DNA of 5,092 nt from Nitrospirae bacterium RBG_16_43_11 (GTDB taxonomy: Bacteria > Nitrospirota > 9FT-COMBO-42-15 > HDB-SIOI813): NCBI GenBank assembly GCA_001805165.1, contig MHEI01000066.1:1-5092 (forward strand). Reading direction: 5' to 3'. The translations under genes were made by a program, and so were the position numbers. Of the stretch, positions 1 to 5,092 are shown piece by piece (positions within the stretch are counted from its first letter, which is position 1; every line of letters starts with the position of its first letter). The notes under the pieces were generated by a model. The model was not told where the DNA came from, did no database searches, and worked only from the letters and a program-made list of their open reading frames with translations.

Positions 1-155
1 GCTAAGGGCTTTAACAGGGGGTTTAACACCTTGTTGTAACCCATGATATCCGGGTCAGAAAACAGATTATAGAGGAATGGTTCAACAGCCTCCAGGGAAT
101 CAGGACCACCCATGTTTATCAAAAGGACTGCTGTAGTGGGTACGCGGCCTGTCAT
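1..155 (-). CDS. hemH: Ferrochelatase, N-terminal fragment (truncated by window edge)
   Basis: Inserts ferrous iron into the porphyrin ring at the last step of the classical haem pathway. Only the first 51 codons are in the window; the reading frame is still open at base 1, so the break is the window edge and not a mutation. The translation starts MTGRVPTTAVLLINMGGPDS and continues through EPFLYNLFSDPDI. The LLxNxGGP(D/E) strand-loop followed by V-x-PFLxNLFSDPDI is the hallmark N-terminus of bacterial HemH. The catalytic His and Glu lie further downstream and cannot be checked. The ATG overlaps the TGA of hemN in an ATGA junction (152-155). There is no strong Shine-Dalgarno just upstream, so translation is probably coupled to hemN. 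Identification is from the family signature; the rest of the gene is unseen. Confidence 0.93.
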   Translation of the reverse strand, partial: MTGRVPTTAVLLINMGGPDSLEAVEPFLYNLFSDPDIMGYNKVLNPLLKPL

Positions 156-1540
156 ATCGTCCGTGAAAACTTCATCTCTCTGCCAGGGGCATTAAGATAT
201 ACATCGAATATCATCGCGATATTTCTTACAAGGATGCGGCCTGAATCTGCTATTTCTATCCTGTCAGGATTAAGCTTCAGAAGTCCGTCATCCTGAAATG
301 CCTCAAGACGATTTAACTCATCACAGAAATATTCATCAAAAACAATACCGTATTGTAACTCAACATCATGCTTGACAAGCTCGAAGTCGCACATCAACCG
401 GGTAATAATATATCTCCTCAATATATCATCGTTACTTAACTCATATCCCCTGTGTGTTGCCATTATTCCGGCATTGACGGCAGAGTAATAATCACTAAGT
501 GCCTTGCGGTTCTGTGCATAGCAATTACCAACCATACTTATCGAGGTCATGCCAAAACCGTACAGGTCACACCCGGCCTTTGTTGTGTAACCCTGGAAAT
601 TTCTGTAGAGGGTCTTCTCTCTCTGTGCTACACACAATTCGTCATCTGACTTCGCGAAATGATCCATGCCTATATAGACATATCCTGCCGCTGTGAATTT
701 CTCAATTACCATCTTAAGTATCTCAAGTTTTTCCCTACCCCTGGGAAGGTTCTCCTCGTGTATCTTCTTCTGATGTCTCTTCATCCAGGGAACATGGGCA
801 TAATTAAATACAGCTATCCTTTCCGGATTGATGCCGATGATTTTATCTACTGTCTCAGTAAATGATTCAGCAGTCTGGAATGGAAGCCCATAAATCAAGT
901 CTACATTTATACTCTCAAATCCAAGCTCTCTGCACCAATTAACAAGTCTTCCTGATGTCTCCTCGCTTTGTATCCTGTTCACCGCCTCCTGAACCCTGGG
1001 GTTGAAATCCTGAATACCCATGCTGATACGGTTGAAACCAAGTCCTTTCAATGTCTTCACATGCTCAAAGGTAGTCTCTCTTGGGTCAAGTTCAACCCCT
1101 GCCTCAGCATTATTGTCTATTGTAAAGTTATCAGTTATATATCCATATAACTCCTCCATCTCTGAAGGGCTCAGGAAGTCAGGACTACCGCCGCCCCAGT
1201 GCAACTGGACCACTTTTCTCTCCCTGTTTACAAGTCGGGATATATTTTCCATTTCTCTTTTAAGATACGAGATGTATTCACCGGCATGTCCCTTTTTCTT
1301 CGTAATGATGGAATTACAGCCGCAATAGAAGCAGAGGGAATAACAGAATGGGATGTGAAAATATAATGATAGAGGTGAGGAGTCATTCCCCCTGTTCGTC
1401 TCAACTATCTTGTCCCTGAACCTCTCCGGCCCGAACTCCTCATTCCATACAGGGGCAGTTGGATAGCTTGTATAACGGGGGCCGGCCTTGTCGTATTTTA
1501 GTAATATATCAAGGTCTATTGTTAAACTTTTTATGTTCAT
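152..1540 (-). CDS. hemN: Oxygen-independent coproporphyrinogen III oxidase (radical SAM)
   Basis: Decarboxylates two propionates of coproporphyrinogen III to vinyls, giving protoporphyrinogen IX without O2, using S-adenosylmethionine and a 4Fe-4S cluster in the cytoplasm. The protein is 462 residues, close to E. coli HemN (457). The N-terminal GPRYTSYPTAP motif (residues 20-30) is typical of true HemN. The cluster motif HIPFCxxxCxxCxC is at 62-75, with C66, C70 and C73 as expected ligands and C75 as the extra HemN cysteine; Y60 fits the conserved tyrosine before it. The SAM-binding WGGGSP follows at 115-120, then SMGIQDF (173-179) and NVDLIYGLP (212-220). The C-terminus ends in KFSRTI. The CGC ending of the motif argues against the paralogue HemW, which usually has CDF there. 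The start at 1540 lies 15 bp after the hemE stop with only a weak AGAAG-like ribosome site, suggesting co-translation. Confidence 0.96.
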   Translation of the reverse strand: MNIKSLTIDLDILLKYDKAGPRYTSYPTAPVWNEEFGPERFRDKIVETNRGNDSSPLSLYFHIPFCYSLCFYCGCNSIITKKKGHAGEYISYLKREMENISRLVNRERKVVQLHWGGGSPDFLSPSEMEELYGYITDNFTIDNNAEAGVELDPRETTFEHVKTLKGLGFNRISMGIQDFNPRVQEAVNRIQSEETSGRLVNWCRELGFESINVDLIYGLPFQTAESFTETVDKIIGINPERIAVFNYAHVPWMKRHQKKIHEENLPRGREKLEILKMVIEKFTAAGYVYIGMDHFAKSDDELCVAQREKTLYRNFQGYTTKAGCDLYGFGMTSISMVGNCYAQNRKALSDYYSAVNAGIMATHRGYELSNDDILRRYIITRLMCDFELVKHDVELQYGIVFDEYFCDELNRLEAFQDDGLLKLNPDRIEIADSGRILVRNIAMIFDVYLNAPGREMKFSRTI

Positions 1541-1542
1541 AC

Positions 1543-1563
1543 TATGACTTCTGACTTATGACT
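1543..1563. repeat. Three tandem 7-bp units at the hemE/hemN junction
   Basis: On the plus strand the units are TATGACT (1543-1549), TCTGACT (1550-1556) and TATGACT (1557-1563). The outer two are identical and the middle differs at one base. The array runs from the last codons of hemE, through its TAA (1556-1558), to three bases before the hemN start. A 7-bp unit is not a multiple of three, so gain or loss of a unit would change the C-terminal tail of HemE and the hemE-hemN spacing. It may be chance or a remnant of a dispersed simple repeat; the sequence alone cannot decide. Confidence 0.8.
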
Positions 1564-2605
1564 GTCTACTGCTCTCCTCATGCACTATATCAACCAGCGC
1601 CTTCGCATGTTCAACCGGGATATCGGGTAGTATACCGTGTCCAAGGTTAAACACATGACCGCTTCTTTTACCATACTTATCAATTATGTCCTTTGCATGC
1701 CTTCTTATCACAGAAGGTTCTCCATACAGAACACATGGGTCTAAATTACCCTGAAGGGCAACCCTGTTGCCACTCCTGCGAACGGCATCCACCATGTCTA
1801 TCCTCCAGTCAAGTCCAATAACATCAGCGCCCGAATCAACCATTTGCTCAAGGATACCGCTCACGCCATTTGCAAATAGAATAACAGGACACCCCTTTTT
1901 ATCAATCCCTTTTATTACCTTTTCCACATATGGAAGTGCAAATTCCCTGTAGTCATCAGGTGACAGCCATCCGGCCCATGTATCAAACAACTGTACGGCA
2001 TGAACTCCTGCCTTGATTTGCATATTAAGGTAGTGGATGACGGTGGTAGTTATTTTCTCAAGCAATCTGTGTAATAGCGCCGCATCAGTATACATTATGC
2101 GCTTAATCCACGTAAAATTCCTTGAGGTCTCTCCCTCGATCATATAAGTTGCTAATGTAAAAGGTGCTCCGGAAAAACCTATCAATGGTACTCTTCCATC
2201 AAGTTCCTGAAGGATGAGTCTGATAGCTTGAGGGATAAACGGCATCATCTCCTCTGATTTAACACTGTCCGGCGTTAAAAGTGCATTTAATTCAAATTCT
2301 GACCTCACAGGATTCGATAGGATAGGCCCCTTCTTTTCAGTAAACCTGACTCCAATACCCATTGCCTCTACAGGTATAAGAATGTCTGAAAAAAGTATCG
2401 CTGCATCAACACCGAGTATATCAACAGGTAATAAGGTAACCTCTGCTGCAAGGTCAGGGGTCTTACACATTGTGAGAAAATCCACCTTCTTTCTTATGTC
2501 ACGGTATTCCTTCATATACCGGCCCGCCTGCCTCATAATCCAAACGGGTGTGCAATCAACAGGCTCTCTTCGACATGCCTTTAGGAAATTATCATTCTTC
2601 AACAT
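1556..2605 (-). CDS. hemE: Uroporphyrinogen decarboxylase
   Basis: Removes the four acetate carboxyls of uroporphyrinogen III to give coproporphyrinogen III; a cofactor-free cytoplasmic enzyme and the first gene of this hem operon. From the ATG at 2605 it is 349 residues, the normal family length. Visible motifs: PVWIMRQAGRYM (20-31) with R25 and R29 for substrate carboxylates; FSDIL (72-76) with the catalytic D74; GFSGAPFTLATYMIEG (143-158) with Y154; FDTWAG (207-212); GLDWR (264-268); QGNLDP (285-290); NLGHGILPD (320-328) with H323. The frame is also open upstream to a TTG at 2629, adding eight residues. I prefer the ATG because GGAGG sits 7 nt before it and MLKNDNFLKA matches the usual HemE N-terminus. 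All expected active-site residues are present. Confidence 0.97.
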   Translation of the reverse strand: MLKNDNFLKACRREPVDCTPVWIMRQAGRYMKEYRDIRKKVDFLTMCKTPDLAAEVTLLPVDILGVDAAILFSDILIPVEAMGIGVRFTEKKGPILSNPVRSEFELNALLTPDSVKSEEMMPFIPQAIRLILQELDGRVPLIGFSGAPFTLATYMIEGETSRNFTWIKRIMYTDAALLHRLLEKITTTVIHYLNMQIKAGVHAVQLFDTWAGWLSPDDYREFALPYVEKVIKGIDKKGCPVILFANGVSGILEQMVDSGADVIGLDWRIDMVDAVRRSGNRVALQGNLDPCVLYGEPSVIRRHAKDIIDKYGKRSGHVFNLGHGILPDIPVEHAKALVDIVHEESSRQS

Positions 2606-2612
2606 CAAGCAA

Positions 2613-2617
2613 CCTCC
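2613..2617 (-). promoter_or_regulatory. Shine-Dalgarno of hemE
   Basis: The minus strand reads GGAGG here, 7 nt before the ATG at 2605-2603. This is the strongest ribosome-binding site in the window and decides the hemE start in favour of the ATG over the in-frame TTG at 2629, which has no comparable site ahead of it. Confidence 0.85.
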
Positions 2618-2635
2618 ATCCTCGATCAAGTTTGC

Positions 2636-2662
2636 GGTAAATAGGGACAGCGACTATTTACC
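2636..2662 (-). repeat. 9-9-9 inverted repeat (stem-loop) in the hemE leader
   Basis: Arms GGTAAATAG (2636-2644) and CTATTTACC (2654-2662) are perfectly complementary over 9 bp, with a 9-base loop between. The element lies upstream of the hemE ribosome site and almost at the predicted transcription start (about 2665), so in RNA it would form a hairpin at the 5' end of the hem message. It lacks a trailing U-run on either side, so it is not a typical intrinsic terminator. It could be an operator, a 5' stabilising hairpin, or a copy of a dispersed REP-like palindrome. Confidence 0.75.
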
Positions 2663-2671
2663 ATCCTAATT

Positions 2672-2701
2672 ACTCTATGCCATTTAACAATAACTTGTCA
2701 A
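2672..2701 (-). promoter_or_regulatory. Candidate sigma70-type promoter of the hem operon
   Basis: On the minus strand a perfect TTGACA -35 (2701-2696) is followed after 18 bp by TAGAGT (2677-2672), which matches TATAAT at four of six positions. The predicted start is near 2665, giving a leader of about 60 nt before the hemE ATG. The position and orientation suit the operon. No FNR-type TTGAT-N4-ATCAA box was found beside it, although oxygen-independent haem genes are often under such control. The prediction rests on motif match alone. Confidence 0.55.
2689..2700. repeat. 12-bp direct repeat, copy 1
   Basis: AATAACTTGTCA on the plus strand matches AATAACTTATCA at 2742-2753 at 11 of 12 positions. 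This copy overlaps the -35 box of the candidate hem promoter. The copies are offset by 53 bp, about five turns of B-DNA, so both would face the same side of the helix. Confidence 0.6.
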
Positions 2702-2713
2702 CAGAACTATGGA

Positions 2714-2728
2714 TGGCATTGTTCTTGC
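2714..2728 (+). promoter_or_regulatory. Sigma54-like -24/-12 site facing the diguanylate cyclase gene
   Basis: TGGCAT (2714-2719) and TTGC (2725-2728) fit the sigma54 pattern TGGCAY-R-N4-TTGCW with the exact GG-N10-GC spacing; mismatches are the purine after TGGCAT and the final W. The predicted start would be near 2740, leaving a leader of about 90 nt. No enhancer-binding protein or its site can be identified here, and a match of this quality can arise by chance. It overlaps a competing sigma70-like candidate. Confidence 0.35.
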
Positions 2729-2730
2729 GT

Positions 2731-2748
2731 AGTTATTACGTAATAACT
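2731..2748. promoter_or_regulatory. Perfect 18-bp palindrome, candidate operator
   Basis: AGTTATTACGTAATAACT is identical to its reverse complement over all 18 bases, with no spacer; symmetry ends at 2730/2749. It lies in the divergent region, between the boxes of the sigma70-like candidate and over the start predicted for the sigma54-like one. Gapless dyads of this length are typical targets of dimeric regulators. The arm AATAACT also occurs at 2689-2695, giving three copies of the half-site in the region. Which regulator binds cannot be told. Confidence 0.6.
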
Positions 2749-2753
2749 TATCA
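2742..2753. repeat. 12-bp direct repeat, copy 2
   Basis: AATAACTTATCA pairs with the copy at 2689-2700. Its first seven bases are the right arm of the 18-bp palindrome and its end overlaps the candidate -10 box of the rightward gene. The repeat therefore touches core promoter elements of both divergent units. Confidence 0.6.
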
Positions 2754-2829
2754 TTTCAGTTCTTTTAAAAGGGGTAGAAAACACTACTTTGTTCTGATAA
2801 GATTGTATATTTTATGAGCAGCATGAACA

Positions 2830-4848
2830 ATGGAAAACAATAATTTCATCAAAGAATTCACGTCCGGCTGGACAGGGACCCTTGCAAGACTTGCAGGTCT
2901 CACATTGCTTTATAGTAAAGAAGACCGATACAGGGCCGGACAAACAAATGAATTCCGGTTGTGCAGACTACTTCAGGAAAAGATAACAGGAAAGGCATTC
3001 TGTGAGCAGGATTGCACTACCCCCCTTATTCTATCTCAGAAAAAGAGTGAGCCTGTATATTTTAAGTGTTATGCCCACCTGAATAATGTTGCAATCCCCA
3101 TTTACCATGATTACGGAAATGGAAATAGTCACTTCATCCTCGGTGGGAGGGTCTTCAACTCTTATGATGACTTAGTTGAATACAGGAATGTAGCCGATAA
3201 GCTGGGGATTGATGCCGACCGCATTTCTGATGTTATCCGTGGAGTTTCTGTCAAAAATACAGAAGAATTCAAAACCTCTATAGAAGCGCTTCAATCTGTA
3301 ATAGACCACCTGCTCCGGAGTAATAAACGTGAGAAGCTCATGGAACATGACATTGCACGTATCAATACTATTATACGGATTGCCACATCTCCTGATATTC
3401 TCGCTGATGAAAAGGCATTTTATGACACCGTACTTAATGCGATCGGAGTTTTATTCAACGCAAAGACCGCAATGCTTCTGCTGAGGGAAAATGGCAGCGA
3501 TATCTTTAATACAGAAGCTGTCTTTGGATATGCAAAGGAATCTATCGCAGGATTCCGGGTAAATGAAGCCAACAATCTGATTAATGAGGCTTTAATCAGG
3601 AAAGATATCGTAGCATCTTCGGATGTTTTTGAGATACTAAAGGCAGGATTCCCAAATGTCTTTACTTCTCTTAAGATATATCCAATCAGCATAGGCAATA
3701 GAGTTGATGGTCTGATTATAATATTAAACTCCCAGATCCCGGCAGATGATGAAGAATTGCTCAAAATCTTCTGTCAGTGCATATCAATTGTCATGGGCAA
3801 CCATATGCTCATATCAGCCCGTGAAAATATTGAGAATAGAGTTCTTGCATCATTACATGCACTCAATGCCATTGCATCCTGCATAGATTCAGGTGATCTT
3901 TTTATTAACATTGTAGAGAAATCCGCAGAGGTAGTCGGGGCCGAACAGGGGTCATTAATGCTCCTCGATGAAGATACCCTTGAGATTGAGGTTAAGGCGA
4001 CAAAAGGGCTTAATCTGGCAGTCCTCAGCCACATCAGGATCAAGCCTGGAGAAGGGATAGCAGGAAGCGTACTGGAAACAGGAGTTCCAATGGTAGTAAG
4101 CAACATAGAAGATGATACCAGGGTTTCCAGGTCTAACCGTGTCAGGTACCGGACGAAGTCATTTATAAGTCTGCCGCTTAAGATAAGGAATAAGAGTATC
4201 GGAGTACTAAACCTGGCGGACAAGAGAGACGGGACTGATTTCTCAGGCAATGATGTAAAACTCCTTGAGGCAATAGCACTCTATTCTGCTGTAGCAATTG
4301 AACGAAGTGTCTATTATCAAAGCTCTATTGACTTACGGAAGATATCCATTACTGACCCCCTTACAAGCCTTCTCAACAGGAGATATTTCGAAGAGAGGAT
4401 TTCTGAGGAGATGGAGCGCTCCAAACGCCACAAACAACCATTTTCCCTGATTATCCTGGACATAGATGATTTTAAGGTACTGAATGATTCCTATGGACAT
4501 TTATGCGGAGATGAGATATTAAAGACCACTACCAGTGTAATAAGGAGATGTGTTAGGGTAATTGACATTGCAGCAAGGTATGGTGGGGAGGAATTTGCTG
4601 TAATCCTCCCCACAACAGACAAAGATGATGCAGGTATTATCGCAGAGCGTATCAGGAGCGAGATTGCAGGAACAGTATGTCTTATAAAGGATGCCGGAAA
4701 AAAATTGAGCATAACTGTCAGCCTTGGAATTGCATCTTTTCCGGACGATGCCTCTACAATAACAGAATTGATCAATAATGCAGACAGGGCTCTTTACAGT
4801 GCGAAGAATCAGGGAAAGAACAGGGTGGTGAGCTTTGGGGATTTATAA
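2830..4848 (+). CDS. Diguanylate cyclase with PocR-like, two GAF and GGDEF domains
   Basis: Predicted to make cyclic di-GMP from two GTP in response to signals read by its N-terminal domains; 672 residues, no signal peptide or membrane segment, so cytoplasmic. Residues about 8-140 resemble the PocR sensory domain: cysteines C45, C58, C62, C80, then NNVAIPI (85-91) and ILGGRVF (103-109). A helical linker (about 145-182) leads to a divergent GAF (about 186-328) and a clear GAF (about 340-493; IKPGEGIAGSV at 404-414). GGDEF spans about 505-670: DPLTSLLNRRYF (509-520), metal D544, guanine contacts N552 and D561, signature GGEEF (585-589), and inhibitory I-site R576-V-I-D579 at the usual distance. 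The cyclase therefore looks active and feedback-inhibited. The ATG is the first possible start, since an in-frame TGA lies at 2824; its ribosome site is weak. It diverges from the hem operon. The ligand is unknown. Confidence 0.92.
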   Translation: MENNNFIKEFTSGWTGTLARLAGLTLLYSKEDRYRAGQTNEFRLCRLLQEKITGKAFCEQDCTTPLILSQKKSEPVYFKCYAHLNNVAIPIYHDYGNGNSHFILGGRVFNSYDDLVEYRNVADKLGIDADRISDVIRGVSVKNTEEFKTSIEALQSVIDHLLRSNKREKLMEHDIARINTIIRIATSPDILADEKAFYDTVLNAIGVLFNAKTAMLLLRENGSDIFNTEAVFGYAKESIAGFRVNEANNLINEALIRKDIVASSDVFEILKAGFPNVFTSLKIYPISIGNRVDGLIIILNSQIPADDEELLKIFCQCISIVMGNHMLISARENIENRVLASLHALNAIASCIDSGDLFINIVEKSAEVVGAEQGSLMLLDEDTLEIEVKATKGLNLAVLSHIRIKPGEGIAGSVLETGVPMVVSNIEDDTRVSRSNRVRYRTKSFISLPLKIRNKSIGVLNLADKRDGTDFSGNDVKLLEAIALYSAVAIERSVYYQSSIDLRKISITDPLTSLLNRRYFEERISEEMERSKRHKQPFSLIILDIDDFKVLNDSYGHLCGDEILKTTTSVIRRCVRVIDIAARYGGEEFAVILPTTDKDDAGIIAERIRSEIAGTVCLIKDAGKKLSITVSLGIASFPDDASTITELINNADRALYSAKNQGKNRVVSFGDL

Positions 4849-5092
4849 GCATTCTGATGAGCTGCTTGCAATACTCAAGCATGGAATTGAAGAGCTTGGC
4901 ACACTTGATACAGAAGAGAAGGTGCTCAGTAGTTCTCTCAAACTGTGCATGGCCATTTCAGAAACCACTTCAGGTCATGTGATAAAACATGCCGGAGAAA
5001 ACATATGGGAAATTGACGGGTCACCCCACAATATCTATATCCCTTCTGAACTGATAACAAACTTGACTCAGGAGGGGACTTTCGGTATTAAC
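4835..5092 (+). CDS. Unrecognised protein, N-terminal fragment; possible sensor/signalling protein
   Basis: A frame opens after a TGA at 4829-4831 and stays open for 86 codons to the right edge, where it is cut. The best start is TTG at 4835 with GGTGG (4824-4828) 6 nt upstream; later in-frame GTG (4922) and ATG (4949) have poorer context. It overlaps the last 14 bp of the cyclase gene, suggesting translational coupling in one operon. The protein begins GIYKHSDELLAILKHGIEEL after the initiator, then an amphipathic helix and LKLCMAISETTSGHVI. That helix-then-strand layout resembles the start of a GAF-type sensor, but the match is weak and no catalytic motif is visible. It was found by reading the frame directly; function is unassigned. 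Confidence 0.6.
   Translation, partial: MGIYKHSDELLAILKHGIEELGTLDTEEKVLSSSLKLCMAISETTSGHVIKHAGENIWEIDGSPHNIYIPSELITNLTQEGTFGIN

Larger units (their letters stand above)
2725..2754 (+). promoter_or_regulatory. Candidate sigma70-type promoter of the diguanylate cyclase gene
   Basis: TTGCGT (2725-2730, three of six -35 bases) and TATCAT (2749-2754, five of six -10 bases) are separated by 18 bp. That spacer is exactly the perfect palindrome at 2731-2748, so a protein bound there would sit between the two boxes. Another AT-rich hexamer, TATATT at 2806-2811, has no believable -35 partner. Confidence 0.35.

Noticed and set aside
452..1328. Several plus-strand open frames inside hemN
   Set aside because: They are antisense shadows of a well-supported hemN with intact family motifs and show no recognisable protein features.
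2806..2811. TATATT as the -10 box of the cyclase gene
   Set aside because: No -35-like hexamer occurs 16-18 bp upstream, and the box would leave a very short leader without a clear ribosome site.
2606..2829. FNR/CRP-type box (TTGAT-N4-ATCAA or similar) expected near an anaerobic haem operon
   Set aside because: Both strands were read; the nearest resemblance, TTGAC-N8-GTTAA at the hem -35 region, has the wrong spacing and an imperfect dyad.
2814..2843. Short frame ATG-AGC-AGC-ATG... (MSSMNNGKQ then stop) just before and overlapping the cyclase start, as a leader peptide
   Set aside because: Only nine codons, no ribosome site, no attenuator-like hairpin after it; the overlap is best seen as chance.
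3420..4775. Minus-strand open frames inside the cyclase gene
   Set aside because: Antisense to a clearly coding PocR-GAF-GAF-GGDEF frame; serine/leucine-rich translations are typical of shadow frames.
4857..4982. ATG-started frame of 41 codons after the cyclase gene
   Set aside because: It has no ribosome site and stops quickly, while the overlapping frame from 4835 stays open to the window edge with a more protein-like composition.
1..5092. CRISPR arrays, tRNA/rRNA genes, complete insertion sequences
   Set aside because: No spaced direct repeats, cloverleaf or rRNA-like sequence, and no transposase reading frame were seen on either strand.

Overview
The window looks like ordinary bacterial chromosome. 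It is gene-dense, with composition that reads by eye as moderately AT-leaning, and carries two divergent transcription units. The protein style (an oxygen-independent haem operon facing a multi-domain diguanylate cyclase) would suit an anaerobic or facultative, metabolically flexible Gram-negative such as Nitrospirota or Desulfobacterota. That placement is an impression only; no 16S gene or other phylogenetic marker is present.

Left half (1-2605, minus strand, read right to left): a haem-biosynthesis operon hemE -> hemN -> hemH. HemE (uroporphyrinogen decarboxylase) makes coproporphyrinogen III. HemN (oxygen-independent coproporphyrinogen III oxidase, radical SAM) makes protoporphyrinogen IX. 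HemH (ferrochelatase) inserts iron into protoporphyrin. The protoporphyrinogen oxidase needed between HemN and HemH is not in the window and may lie beyond hemH. hemE and hemN are 15 bp apart, and hemN and hemH overlap by 4 bp (ATGA). hemH is cut by the left edge after 51 codons.

Middle (2606-2829): a 224-bp divergent intergenic region with unusually dense structure. It holds a good sigma70-like promoter for the hem operon, a 9-9-9 stem-loop at the predicted start of the hem transcript, a perfect 18-bp palindrome, a 12-bp motif repeated about 53 bp apart, and overlapping sigma54-like and sigma70-like candidates pointing toward the right-hand gene.

Right half (2830-5092, plus strand): a 672-residue signalling protein with predicted architecture PocR-like sensory domain - GAF - GAF - GGDEF. 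All residues expected of an active, product-inhibited diguanylate cyclase are present. Its last 14 bp overlap the start of a second, truncated reading frame (TTG start at 4835) that runs off the right edge and may be another sensor or signalling protein.

Nothing here is a clearly new system. The parts most worth a second look are the divergent control region and the pairing of haem synthesis with a c-di-GMP enzyme carrying a cysteine-rich PocR-like sensor.
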